A DNA stretch of 64,000 nucleotides from Gammaproteobacteria bacterium (GTDB lineage: Bacteria; Pseudomonadota; Gammaproteobacteria; Enterobacterales; Alteromonadaceae): NCBI GenBank assembly GCA_018826295.1, contig JAHJZX010000055.1:221858-285857 (forward strand), in the 5' to 3' direction. Position 1 is the first letter of the stretch, and each line of letters opens with the position of its first letter. A program made the translations under genes and the position numbers. The notes beneath the pieces are model-generated. The model was not told the origin of the DNA. It ran no database searches and worked only from the letters and a program-made list of their open reading frames with translations. Positions 19,318-28,448 of this stretch are shown here, in pieces.

Positions 19318-19884
19318 ATGCCGCAAAAAGATTATGTAAAAGCCAGCCGCCCCAAAGCCAAAACCAGCAAACCGCGCCAATCAGGCGCCGGCAGAGCGGC
19401 GGCTAAAACAGCCCCCACGGCAAAGCCCTGGCTATTGCTGGCTATTACCAGCCTGCTGATTGGCGGTTTTATTTATTTTTTATGGTTTTTAAACCAGCAG
19501 CCCGCCGTTGAAGTGACGACTGCCCCACCGCCGGCGAAAACGGTTAAAAACGACGACTTGCCGGTAAAACCCACCGAAGAGCCGTACCAGTACATTAAAG
19601 AACTGGAAAACAAAGAAGTAAAAGTCGAAGTAACTGAACAGCAAGCCGCCGGGCCTTATCAGATGCAATGTGGCTCGTTTCGGGTGCAAACCCAGGCCGA
19701 GACGATGAAAGCCCAGATTGCTTTTGTCGGTTTTAGTTCTGAAATCCGCCGCACCGAGGGTAACAATGGCGTTTGGTATCGGGTGGTGCTGGGGCCTTAC
19801 GAGTCTAAACGCCAGGCTACCGCCGATCGAAACCGGTTGCGCCAGCAAGGTATAAATACCTGTCAGATCTGGAACTGGTCTTGA
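19318..19884 (+). CDS. ftsN: Cell division protein FtsN (SPOR domain)
   Basis: Bitopic inner-membrane protein that triggers septal peptidoglycan synthesis. It has a basic cytoplasmic N-terminus (1-37), one TM helix (about 38-58), a short Pro-rich periplasmic linker, a helical [16 protein letters not shown] stretch that could be the essential E-like region, and a SPOR domain (about 110-188; YQMQCGSF ... [19 protein letters not shown]). At 188 aa it is much shorter than E. coli FtsN (319) because the linker is reduced. Position between priA and hslV, as in E. coli, supports the name. Confidence 0.85.
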   Translation: MPQKDYVKASRPKAKTSKPRQSGAGRAAAKTAPTAKPWLLLAITSLLIGGFIYFLWFLNQQPAVEVTTAPPPAKTVKNDDLPVKPTEEPYQYIKELENKEVKVEVTEQQAAGPYQMQCGSFRVQTQAETMKAQIAFVGFSSEIRRTEGNNGVWYRVVLGPYESKRQATADRNRLRQQGINTCQIWNWS

Positions 19885-19942
19885 AATCCAGCTGCCTCAG
19901 CCACACTTAAGCCCTAAGTTAATCACGCCACAGGGCTTATTC

Positions 19943-20461
19943 ATGACCACTATTGTTTCTGTACGCCGCGATGGCCACGTTGCCATTGGCGGTGACGGCC
20001 AGGTTTCACTCGGCAACACTGTAATGAAGGGCAACGCCCGCAAAGTTCGCCGTCTCTACAACAACAAAGTCATTGCCGGCTTTGCCGGTGGCACCGCCGA
20101 TGCTTTTACCTTATTTGAACGTTTTGAAGCCAAGCTGGAATTGCATCAGGGCCATTTAATGCGCGCCGCAGTAGAATTAGCCAAAGACTGGCGCACCGAT
20201 CGCATGCTGCGCAAGCTCGAAGCGCTGTTAGCCGTGGCCGACGCCAATACCTCGCTGATCATTACCGGTAACGGCGACGTGGTGCAACCCGAACACGATC
20301 TGATCGCTATTGGCAGTGGCGGCCCTTACGCCCAGGCTGCCGCAACCGCCCTATTACAAAATACTGAGCTGAGTGCACGGGATATCGTAACCAAAAGTCT
20401 GACCATCGCCGGTGACATTTGCGTGTACACCAACCAGCATCAGACCATTGAAGAATTATAA
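19943..20461 (+). CDS. hslV: ATP-dependent protease subunit HslV (ClpQ)
   Basis: Proteasome-like peptidase chamber of HslVU. After Met removal the N-terminal nucleophile is Thr2 ([10 protein letters not shown]). [23 protein letters not shown] and [15 protein letters not shown] are family signatures. It is 172 aa and starts 12 bp upstream of hslU in the same operon. Confidence 0.97.
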   Translation: MTTIVSVRRDGHVAIGGDGQVSLGNTVMKGNARKVRRLYNNKVIAGFAGGTADAFTLFERFEAKLELHQGHLMRAAVELAKDWRTDRMLRKLEALLAVADANTSLIITGNGDVVQPEHDLIAIGSGGPYAQAAATALLQNTELSARDIVTKSLTIAGDICVYTNQHQTIEEL

Positions 20462-20472
20462 GCAGGTAGATT

Positions 20473-21807
20473 ATGTCTGACATGACCCCAAGAGAAATAG
20501 TGCACGAACTGGACCGGCATATTATCGGCCAGAATAAAGCCAAACGCGCCGTCGCCATAGCACTGCGTAACCGCTGGCGCCGGATGCAGCTAGACCCGGC
20601 ACTGCGCCAGGAAGTCACACCAAAAAACATTCTGATGATAGGCCCAACTGGCGTAGGTAAAACGGAAATAGCCCGCCGCCTGGCAAAACTTGCCAATGCG
20701 CCTTTTATCAAGGTTGAAGCAACCAAGTTCACCGAAGTGGGCTATGTCGGCAAAGAAGTCGAAAGTATTATCCGCGACCTGACTGACAGTGCAGTAAAGA
20801 TGTTTCGTGAGCAGGCGATTGAGAAAAACCGTTTTCGCGCTGAAGAAGCCGCTGAAGAGCGTATTCTGGATGTGTTGCTGCCTCCGGCCAAAGAAGCCTG
20901 GGGTGACAGCGATAATAAGCCGGCTACCGACAGCAGCACTCGTCAGGTATTTCGCAAAAAGCTGCGTGAAGGCCAGCTCGATGACAAAGAAATTGAGCTG
21001 GATTTAGCCCAGCCAAATATTGGTGTAGAAATAATGGCACCGCCGGGCATGGAAGAAATGACATCTCAGCTACAAAGCATGTTTCAAAGCCTTGGCAGTG
21101 AAAAAAAGAAAAAGCGCAAACTGAAAATTAAAGACGCCTTCAAGCAGCTGATTGAAGAAGAAGCCGCCAAACTGGTTAACCCGGAAGAGCTAAAAACTCA
21201 GGCACTGGAAGCGGTAGAGCAAAACGGCATCGTGTTTCTGGATGAAATAGACAAAATTTGCAAACGCGGCGAAACCAGCGGTCCCGACGTGTCGCGCGAA
21301 GGCGTACAGCGTGATTTGCTGCCGCTCATTGAAGGCTGCACGGTAAACACCAAACACGGTATGGTAAAAACCGACCATATACTGTTTATTGCTTCCGGCG
21401 CATTTCAGATGAGCAAACCCTCTGATTTAGTGCCAGAGTTACAAGGCCGCTTGCCTATTCGGGTTGAACTTGAAGCCTTAAGCGCTGCCGATTTTGAGCG
21501 CATCCTGACCGAGCCTAAAGCCTCGCTTACTGAACAATCTATTGCCATGCTGGCCACTGAGGGCGTTAACCTTAGCTTTAGCGCTGACGGCATTACCAGC
21601 CTGGCGGCAGCGGCCTGGCAAGTAAACGAAACCACTGAGAATATTGGTGCGCGCCGGTTATACACCGTAATGGAACGTCTGCTGGAAGAAATTTCCTATG
21701 ACGCCGCGGATCATGCCGGTGAACATATTCAGGTTGATGCCGCCTATGTGGAAAAACACCTCGGAGCCCTGGTTAAAGATGATGACTTAAGCCGGTTTAT
21801 TTTGTGA
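20473..21807 (+). CDS. hslU: ATP-dependent unfoldase HslU (ClpY)
   Basis: AAA+ hexamer that feeds substrates to HslV. Walker A is [11 protein letters not shown] (57-67), [14 protein letters not shown] contains the substrate-gripping pore loop, Walker B is [14 protein letters not shown], and the I-domain is an acidic/basic insertion around residues 110-230. The C-terminus DLSRFIL docks into HslV. No sigma-32 promoter was evident directly upstream of hslV. Confidence 0.97.
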   Translation: MSDMTPREIVHELDRHIIGQNKAKRAVAIALRNRWRRMQLDPALRQEVTPKNILMIGPTGVGKTEIARRLAKLANAPFIKVEATKFTEVGYVGKEVESIIRDLTDSAVKMFREQAIEKNRFRAEEAAEERILDVLLPPAKEAWGDSDNKPATDSSTRQVFRKKLREGQLDDKEIELDLAQPNIGVEIMAPPGMEEMTSQLQSMFQSLGSEKKKKRKLKIKDAFKQLIEEEAAKLVNPEELKTQALEAVEQNGIVFLDEIDKICKRGETSGPDVSREGVQRDLLPLIEGCTVNTKHGMVKTDHILFIASGAFQMSKPSDLVPELQGRLPIRVELEALSAADFERILTEPKASLTEQSIAMLATEGVNLSFSADGITSLAAAAWQVNETTENIGARRLYTVMERLLEEISYDAADHAGEHIQVDAAYVEKHLGALVKDDDLSRFIL

Positions 21808-22193
21808 TGAGCAATGCCATCGCAGTACAGGTGAGTAAGCTGCACTACCACCAACAACGCCGCGTGCTGGACGTTACGTTCAGCAGTGGCGAATGCGTAA
21901 GCTTTAGCGCTGAATTTCTGCGGGTCTATTCGCCATCAGCCGAAGTTCGCGGCCATGGCAAGGCAAAACTGGTTAGCAATAAAAAGCAGGTAGCAATACA
22001 AAAATTGCTACCTGCTGGCCATTATGCGGTAAAACTACTGTTTGATGACGGCCACAATACCGGCCTGTACAGCTGGCAATACTTGTGGCAACTGGCACAG
22101 CAAAAAGACAGCCTGTGGCAACAGTATTTGCAACAACTTGCCAGTGCCAACGCCACCCGCGATGCGGCCATCGCGGTGCGCGTGCAATACTAA
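21807..22193 (+). CDS. DUF971 family protein (gamma-butyrobetaine hydroxylase N-terminal-like)
   Basis: A small protein of about 128 residues with the DUF971 pattern: a Trp-poor beta-rich N-terminus, VTFSSGECVSFSAEFLRVYSP-like strand, and GHYAVKLLFDDGHNTGLYSW. Such stand-alone domains are often next to hslVU in gammaproteobacteria, and some are linked to Fe-S scaffold functions; the role is unproven. The ATG overlaps the hslU stop by one base (TGATG); a GTG directly before it is an alternative start. Confidence 0.82.
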   Translation: MSNAIAVQVSKLHYHQQRRVLDVTFSSGECVSFSAEFLRVYSPSAEVRGHGKAKLVSNKKQVAIQKLLPAGHYAVKLLFDDGHNTGLYSWQYLWQLAQQKDSLWQQYLQQLASANATRDAAIAVRVQY

Positions 22194-22200
22194 CAGCAGC

Positions 22201-24060
22201 TCAGGCCTGAAACCGCTCTACAGTCTGGCGTAGCCGCGCGGCTTGTTGTGCCACCTCTTCACTGATGTCGGCATTGTGTTTGGCATGTCCAAAGGTTTCA
22301 TCTGACAAGTCGCGGATCTTCACCACATTTTTATTTACTTCAGCTGCCACATGGCTTTGCTGCTCAATCGCAGCAGCTATCTGGGTGGTCATATCCATAA
22401 TGTTAGTAACATCAGATGTGATTTCACTTAGCAAGGTCATGGCAATGCCGGCCTGTTCAGCGCTTTCGCTACCTTGCTGCCGGCAACCTTGCATTACTTG
22501 TACTATGTCGTTGGTACGGCCCTGTAAGCCGTTAACAATGGTCTCAATTTGCCGGGTTGACTCCTGCGTACGCATTGCCAGGCTGCGCACCTCATCGGCA
22601 ACCACAGCAAAACCACGGCCCTGATCACCAGCCCGGGCGGCCTCAATGGCAGCATTTAGCGCCAGCAAATTGGTTTGCTCGGCAATAGCTCGAATAACAT
22701 CCAGCACCGAGCCAATGGTTTTACTGTCTTTTTCCAGCTCAGCTACCACTGCTGTGGCATCCTGTAACCGCGTTGATAAGCTGGTGATCCTATCTACCGT
22801 TTGCTGCACTTCACTGCGGCCACTTTGCGCATTCTGGTTCATCGCTTCGGCTTTAGCTGCAGTGGTTTCGGTATTACTGGCAATTTCATTGATGGTAGCA
22901 CCCATTTCCGTCACCGCTGTTGCTACCATGTCTGTTTCGTTTTGCTGCATTTGCATGCCACTACTGGTGTCAGAAGTCGATTTAGCCAGTTCATTGGTGG
23001 CAATATCCAGCATTTCCAGCGCCTGGTTTACCGTTTTAATCAGATCCTGAAAATCACCCAGCATGCTGTTAAAGTCAGTTGCCAGTGCAGTCATCTCATC
23101 TTTACCTGCGACATCAACCCGCATGCGAAAATCATTCTGTGCGCGGATCAGGCCAATGGTTTTGCATACTTCCAGCACTGGCCGCAAAATGCTGCGACTG
23201 GTCATCGCCACCAGTACTAACACTGCTGCCAGCACAACAGCAAACACTAACAATGCCAGTTGCTGGGTACTGTTTACTGCTGCACTTACAGCCTCATTGC
23301 TTTGTGCCTGCAGCGCTTTAAGACTTTCTTCTGTGCTTTGAATAGCGCTGCGCATCTTGCCGGTAACGCCTTGCGTTTCGTCCAGCCCCATCTGCTGGAA
23401 TGCAGTTACCAAGGCGTCAAAACTGCGCTGATACTGCTGTGCCAGGCGGCTGCTGTCGCTGTCAGCGGCTATTTTTGGCGTTAACTGCTGCATAATGCCG
23501 GCAAACTGCTGCTGATAAGCCAGGTCTTTACGTATTAAGAAGTCCTTTTCAGCCCGGCGCAATTGCAATAACAACACCATCAGATCATCCTGTGCCAGGC
23601 CGTCAAAACGCTGTTCTAATTGATGCACCGCTGCGCGCAGTTCGCCCATTACACCATCTTGCGGCGTCAGCCCCAACTGTTGCTGCTGACTCACCAACTC
23701 ATTAAAGCTTTGCTGATAAGTTTGGGTTAGCTGCGAAAAACGCATTAATGGCGCATCATCTATCGCATGTTGTTGTAGCAATGCCTGCAATGACGAAACC
23801 CGGCTTAACATACTCTGCAGATGATCAGCATGGCGCTGCTGGTATTTCAGCTCAGTGCGCATGACAAAGTCTTTTTCATGCCGGCGCAACATCAACACGT
23901 CAGCTGCAATTTGCTCGACCAATTGCTGGGTCGACGCCAGGCTGGTTAATTTGCTGCTTTGATAAAATAAGATCAGCAACATCACTACCATTGCTGCTAC
24001 CAGAGCTATGCCATTGATAAATAGCCGCTGCTTTATCGACAATCGCCGTAATCCGTTCAT
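22201..24060 (-). CDS. Methyl-accepting chemotaxis protein with HBM-type sensor
   Basis: Chemoreceptor of 619 residues. TM1 is about 14-33 and TM2 about 268-288. The long periplasmic domain contains two copies of the helical-bimodular signature: [11 protein letters not shown] (58-68) and [11 protein letters not shown] (167-177). Each copy is followed by a related QQLGL..DGVMG / QQMGL..QGVTG segment, so an internal duplication is visible. HBM sensors such as Pseudomonas McpS bind TCA-cycle acids; the ligand here is inference. HAMP, then the tip motif [19 protein letters not shown], follow. It is convergent with the DUF971 gene, 7 bp apart. Confidence 0.93.
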   Translation of the reverse strand: MNGLRRLSIKQRLFINGIALVAAMVVMLLILFYQSSKLTSLASTQQLVEQIAADVLMLRRHEKDFVMRTELKYQQRHADHLQSMLSRVSSLQALLQQHAIDDAPLMRFSQLTQTYQQSFNELVSQQQQLGLTPQDGVMGELRAAVHQLEQRFDGLAQDDLMVLLLQLRRAEKDFLIRKDLAYQQQFAGIMQQLTPKIAADSDSSRLAQQYQRSFDALVTAFQQMGLDETQGVTGKMRSAIQSTEESLKALQAQSNEAVSAAVNSTQQLALLVFAVVLAAVLVLVAMTSRSILRPVLEVCKTIGLIRAQNDFRMRVDVAGKDEMTALATDFNSMLGDFQDLIKTVNQALEMLDIATNELAKSTSDTSSGMQMQQNETDMVATAVTEMGATINEIASNTETTAAKAEAMNQNAQSGRSEVQQTVDRITSLSTRLQDATAVVAELEKDSKTIGSVLDVIRAIAEQTNLLALNAAIEAARAGDQGRGFAVVADEVRSLAMRTQESTRQIETIVNGLQGRTNDIVQVMQGCRQQGSESAEQAGIAMTLLSEITSDVTNIMDMTTQIAAAIEQQSHVAAEVNKNVVKIRDLSDETFGHAKHNADISEEVAQQAARLRQTVERFQA

Positions 24061-24156
24061 ATACTGCTACCTGCTTTTGTTAACATCCAGTATTGATGAT
24101 AGAACACGCAGGGCAATATGCAGCGTCATTTTTGTAATGATTTCAGTGTTTATCGC

Positions 24157-24684
24157 TTAGCTGAGCAAAAAAAGCCCAATAGTCGCCGCAGCCGTTCCCA
24201 GCACTGCACCAGCTAACACGTCCAGCGGAAAGTGTACGCCAAGCAAAATACGCGAAAGGCCTATGCCGCCCCCCCACAACAGAGCCAGCGGTAACCACAA
24301 CGGATAACAGCACGCCACAGCAATTACCATGACAAAAGCCCCCGCTGTATGGCCAGAGGGCAAACTAAATTGATCGGACGGGGTAATATGCGGTTGGGTA
24401 AATGCCGTCAGCACCTGCGCCGGCCGGGCACGGCGTATACTGTTTTTCAGCAGTAAGTACAGCGGTAATTCAAGCGCAAATGCAACCAGCAGCAGTAAGC
24501 CAAAGCGGTCAGCGTCAGCCACATCCGCCGCCAGCAAACTTAACACCAGCAACAAATATAAAGGTCCGTCCGCTGTTTTTGACAACCAGTAGCTAGCGCT
24601 ACTGCAAAACTTTGACGAACTGCGGCTAAACAAGCGACAAAATGATACATGGTCCCAGTGTTCCAGTCTTTTCAGTAACATCAC
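24157..24684 (-). CDS. PAP2-family membrane phosphatase
   Basis: Integral membrane lipid phosphatase of 175 residues with all three PAP2 motifs: K-x6-RP (K80-P88), PSGH (109-112) and S-R-x5-H-x3-D (S144, R145, H151, D155). Several hydrophobic helices surround them. Family members dephosphorylate undecaprenyl pyrophosphate, phosphatidate or phosphatidylglycerol phosphate, and the substrate cannot be told from sequence alone. Confidence 0.9.
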   Translation of the reverse strand: MMLLKRLEHWDHVSFCRLFSRSSSKFCSSASYWLSKTADGPLYLLLVLSLLAADVADADRFGLLLLVAFALELPLYLLLKNSIRRARPAQVLTAFTQPHITPSDQFSLPSGHTAGAFVMVIAVACCYPLWLPLALLWGGGIGLSRILLGVHFPLDVLAGAVLGTAAATIGLFLLS

Positions 24685-24735
24685 TGCGCCTCGTCATTAC
24701 ATGCACTTAACCTAGCCTAGCGCGCTGTTATGACG

Positions 24736-26745
24736 TTACTGTGACAAGCTGGCTTGTTGCTTTTGAAAATATATCAGCGCCTCTGCCTCTGCCAGAGGTT
24801 TGGCAATGTAGTAGCCTTGCACTGCATCACAGGACATGTTTTTTAGCAGTTCCAGCTGTATTGCTGTTTCCACCCCTTCGGCCAGAATACGTTTACCCAG
24901 GCCATGCGCCAGTGTGATCATGGTTTTTACGATCATCATATCAGAGTCATTACCGGCCATATCCATCACAAAACTGCGATCAATTTTAATTTTATCAATT
25001 GGCATACGCCGTAGGTACGCTAATGAAGAGTAGCCGGTGCCGAAATCATCAATCGATACCCGGATCCCCATCTGCTGCAACTCAACGATATGGTTGGAGC
25101 CTTTTTCCATATCATGCATAGCAGCATTTTCGGTAATCTCCAGCTCCAGCAATTCCGGTGAGATCTGGTATTGCAGCAACAGCTGCTGAATATGCTGTTT
25201 TAACCCTTCCTGCTGAAAATGCAACGGCGACATATTCACCGCCAGCGGCAACTGCACCTTAAGCTGCCGCCAGCGGCTGATGGTGTCAACGGCTTGCTGC
25301 AGGATCCAGAAATCCAGTTTCCGGCTTAAACCCAGTTGCTCAACAAAAGGCAAAAACTGGCCTGGCATCAATAACCCTTTCTGTGGATGTTGCCAGCGTA
25401 CCAGCACTTCAAAAGCATCCAGCGTATTGTCGCGCAAATTCAGCTGCGGCTGAAAATACAGCAGTAATTCATTATGCTGCATAGCATGCAGCAATTCCGT
25501 TTCCCAGCTAATTAGCCGCGCGGTCTCATCTTCCATCCCGGCCTGATAGGCCAGGCTCTGACGCTGAATGCGTTTAGCCTGATGAAAAGCAATATTGGCT
25601 TTTTGCAGTAAGCCTTCTGCACTGTTACTGTCACTGGCGGAGCAGGCGATGCCTATGGTGCAGGTAAGTTGTAGCTGGCCAACGGCTAGTTCAAAATTTT
25701 TCTCTACCAGTTGCTGCAAATGACGTACAGCAAATTGCAATTGGGTTTCAGTGTGAATATCACTAAGCACCAAAGCAAAAATATCACCACCGGTTCTGGC
25801 CACCAGGGCCGGCTTCAAAATGCTCGACTCAAACCGTTTGGTAAGTTGCATCAGCACCTGGTCGCCTTGTTTTAAGCCGACAGATTCGTTAACGGTTTTA
25901 AATTTGTCTAAGCCCAGCATTAGCAGATACACCGGTGCACTGTCAGGCACGGCGATGCGCTCCTGCAATTGCACTAGCAACGCATCGCGATTTAACGCGC
26001 CGGTAAGCTGATCGTAACGATTAAGATAGCGGGTTTTAGCTGCCAGTTGCAGGTTGGTGGTGCGCTCGTGCTCCTGCTGCCAGATCAGTAGCGCCAAGCC
26101 AAGGCCAAACAGCGAAAACAGTTCAGCACTTTTAAAAATAAGGATCGCTCGGATACCGGCCTGTTGCTGTGCGCTAACCAGATACCAGACCACAAAAACA
26201 ATATACACGCCGGCCCATACCGCCATCATAATAGCCGCTAAACGCTGGCCTACTGAATTAGCAATCCGGTACAACACTATGACTGTAGCCGTAAGCAACA
26301 TCAGCGCGATAACCAGCAAGCGCAGGTGGGTTTGAAAATATTCCTGCCACTGCGCCATATTGTCGCCAAACACAAAAGCCAGCACACTGACCACAGCCAG
26401 CACGCAGCCAAGCAATGTCAAACGCCGGCCAGACCAAAGTCGTAATATCGCCGCATCGCTGACCCGGGTTTCCAGCATGCCGCGCAGTAAATACAGCGCG
26501 AATAAATAACTGGTCAGTAGAATGCAGAACTGCAATAGCGTATCGGCCACTACAGGTGCCGCCAACGCCCATTTGGCAATAACTAACACCTGATATAAAG
26601 CAAACATCAGTAGCGACAGGAACCAGAAACGGATATAGGGTTGTTGGTACACCCGGCTGAAATGAAACAGCAAATAACTGAGCAACAACGCCACGCCGGC
26701 TTCGGTTATATATACAATCAGACGGCTAAACAATTCAGAGGTCAC
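24736..26745 (-). CDS. Membrane GGDEF-EAL protein, probable c-di-GMP phosphodiesterase
   Basis: Seven or so hydrophobic helices (about residues 5-220) precede a degenerate GGDEF domain (GGDIF, about 315) and an EAL domain. The EAL domain keeps catalytic residues: EVL (E446), N in VNMSP, E in EITEN, DDFG (566-567), K in KIKID and AEGVE. Expected activity is therefore hydrolysis of c-di-GMP, not synthesis. I place the start at GTG 26745 (GAGGA 8 bases upstream, leading straight into the first helix), giving 669 aa. An ATG at 26826 would add 27 residues. Confidence 0.9.
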   Translation of the reverse strand: MTSELFSRLIVYITEAGVALLLSYLLFHFSRVYQQPYIRFWFLSLLMFALYQVLVIAKWALAAPVVADTLLQFCILLTSYLFALYLLRGMLETRVSDAAILRLWSGRRLTLLGCVLAVVSVLAFVFGDNMAQWQEYFQTHLRLLVIALMLLTATVIVLYRIANSVGQRLAAIMMAVWAGVYIVFVVWYLVSAQQQAGIRAILIFKSAELFSLFGLGLALLIWQQEHERTTNLQLAAKTRYLNRYDQLTGALNRDALLVQLQERIAVPDSAPVYLLMLGLDKFKTVNESVGLKQGDQVLMQLTKRFESSILKPALVARTGGDIFALVLSDIHTETQLQFAVRHLQQLVEKNFELAVGQLQLTCTIGIACSASDSNSAEGLLQKANIAFHQAKRIQRQSLAYQAGMEDETARLISWETELLHAMQHNELLLYFQPQLNLRDNTLDAFEVLVRWQHPQKGLLMPGQFLPFVEQLGLSRKLDFWILQQAVDTISRWRQLKVQLPLAVNMSPLHFQQEGLKQHIQQLLLQYQISPELLELEITENAAMHDMEKGSNHIVELQQMGIRVSIDDFGTGYSSLAYLRRMPIDKIKIDRSFVMDMAGNDSDMMIVKTMITLAHGLGKRILAEGVETAIQLELLKNMSCDAVQGYYIAKPLAEAEALIYFQKQQASLSQ

Positions 26746-26839
26746 AGCCAGTATCCTCAGTTGCGGTTGCAGACACCATAGCAAATTAGCATTAAGACAG
26801 ACAACACGCTGTAGCGGAAATCTCAATAATAATAAGTGT

Positions 26840-26867
26840 TTGAGCTTAGTAAGGAGCCAGCTATACT
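26840..26867 (+). promoter_or_regulatory. Possible sigma-70 promoter for rraA-hutG
   Basis: TTGAGC at 26840-26845 and TATACT at 26862-26867 with a 16-base spacer, 35 bp before the rraA ATG. Consensus match is moderate. Confidence 0.4.
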
Positions 26868-26901
26868 GTCAGCTTAGATGCCGTAACTGCCGGAGCACAC
26901 C

Positions 26902-27387
26902 ATGGAATACAATACCTCAGAATTATGCGACCTTTATGCCGATCAGGTAGATGTGGTTGAACCACTGTTCGCCAGCTATGGTGGCAGGCGCTCTTTTGGT
27001 GGCCAAATCCATACCGTTAAGTGTTTTGAAGACAATGGCCTGGTACGGCAGCTATTAAATGATCCCGGCGTAGGCAAAGTACTGCTGATTGACGCCGGTG
27101 GCTCGGCCCGGCGGGCCATAATTGATGCTGAGCTGGCGTCGCTGGCTGCGGGAAATGGCTGGGAAGGTATAGTGTGTTATGGCAGCGTTCGAGATCTGGA
27201 CCTGCTGGAAGATTTTGATATCGGTATTCATGCCGTTAACGCCATTCCTGTAGGCGCCGACGATAAAGGCTTTGGCGAAACCGAGGTGCCGGTTAACTTT
27301 GCTGGTGTAACCTTTTTACCCGGCGATCATCTGTATGCCGACAGCACCGGCATTATCATTTCGCCGGACGCGCTGGATATCGAATAA
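26902..27387 (+). CDS. rraA: Ribonuclease E activity regulator RraA
   Basis: Trimeric RraA-fold protein (161 aa) that binds RNase E and modulates RNA decay. Family motifs are [49 protein letters not shown] and [12 protein letters not shown]. The start has GGAG 7 bases upstream. It ends just 2 bp before hutG, an unusual partner, implying co-translation. RraA-like folds can also be HMG/CHA aldolases, but the E. coli-type motifs favour RraA. Confidence 0.93.
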   Translation: MEYNTSELCDLYADQVDVVEPLFASYGGRRSFGGQIHTVKCFEDNGLVRQLLNDPGVGKVLLIDAGGSARRAIIDAELASLAAGNGWEGIVCYGSVRDLDLLEDFDIGIHAVNAIPVGADDKGFGETEVPVNFAGVTFLPGDHLYADSTGIIISPDALDIE

Positions 27388-27389
27388 CC

Positions 27390-28448
27390 ATGCTGACCCG
27401 TTTTAGCGCTGCTAAGATGCAGCAGGTTGTATCGCCACGCCCCGGCGAGATGCGGCTGGGGCAGCAAGTTAAATTACCCGATGCCACTGCGCCACTACAG
27501 ACGGTACTACAACAGGCCGCAGCAGATGGCTGTAAATATGTGCTGTTAGGTGTGCCGGAGGACATTGGCCCCCGGGCCAACCTTGGCCAGGCCGGAGCAG
27601 TAGATGCCTGGCCAGCCTTTCTCAGCAAGTTTATGAATTTACAGGCTAATCAGTTTATTGATGCCTCACAGCTGCTGCTATTAGGTGAAATTGACTGTGA
27701 CGATTTGCAACAGCAAGCTGCTAACTTATCCGTGCAGCAGCCTGAACAACTTAACCAGTTGCGTCAGCTAGTCAGCCTGCTGGATCAACGGCTACAACCT
27801 GTTGTTGCGGCGGTATTTGCCGCCGGGCTATATCCGCTGGTTATCGGCGGTGGCCATAACAACAGTTACCCGCTACTGGCAGCCCTTAAACAAAGCAGCG
27901 GCAAAACACCAAACAGTGCCAATCTTGACCCACACTCGGATTTCAGACCGCTTGAAGGCCGCCACAGTGGCAATGGCTTTAGCTATGCGCATCAGGCTGG
28001 CTGTTTAGCGCAGTATTATGTTCTTGGTTTGCATGAGTTAAAAAATTCAGCGGCAACCTTGCAGCAACTGCAACAAGCCGGTGCTGAGTTCAGTAGCTAT
28101 CAGCAGATCTTTGTCCGCCAGCAGCTCAGTTATCAGCAAGCGTTGGATCAGTGCATAGATACGGTTATTAAAGGTGACGGCGATATAGGCATTGAACTGG
28201 ACACTGACAGCATCAGCCTGATGCCGGTTAGCGCCTTTACCAACTGCGGTATTAGTGTACACGCGGCAGAGCAGTTTGTTTATCAGCTGGCAAAATTACC
28301 GCGCAGCCGCTACCTGCATTTGGCAGAGGCTGCACCGGCGCAACATCCGGCCGGTAAAACTGCCGGTATGAATGAAGCCGGACAAGTGCTGTCAGCCTTA
28401 GTGTTTGCCTTTATGCAGGGTAAACAGGACCAGCCGCAAGCTATTTAG
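27390..28448 (+). CDS. hutG: Formimidoylglutamase-like ureohydrolase (arginase superfamily)
   Basis: Expected to split N-formimidoyl-L-glutamate to glutamate and formamide, the last step of histidine degradation. All arginase-type metal motifs are present in variant form: GGGHNNSYP, NLDPHSDFRPLEGRHSGNG and IELDTDSI (Asp/His ligands retained). The NN after GGGH and the DFRPLEGRHSGNGFSYA run, split here by position, resemble the Bacteroidetes-type enzymes more than the Pseudomonas HutG, hinting at transfer. hutI and hutC lie 2-3 kb away; hutH and hutU are absent from the window. It converges on the next gene with an 8-bp overlap. Confidence 0.75.
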   Translation: MLTRFSAAKMQQVVSPRPGEMRLGQQVKLPDATAPLQTVLQQAAADGCKYVLLGVPEDIGPRANLGQAGAVDAWPAFLSKFMNLQANQFIDASQLLLLGEIDCDDLQQQAANLSVQQPEQLNQLRQLVSLLDQRLQPVVAAVFAAGLYPLVIGGGHNNSYPLLAALKQSSGKTPNSANLDPHSDFRPLEGRHSGNGFSYAHQAGCLAQYYVLGLHELKNSAATLQQLQQAGAEFSSYQQIFVRQQLSYQQALDQCIDTVIKGDGDIGIELDTDSISLMPVSAFTNCGISVHAAEQFVYQLAKLPRSRYLHLAEAAPAQHPAGKTAGMNEAGQVLSALVFAFMQGKQDQPQAI

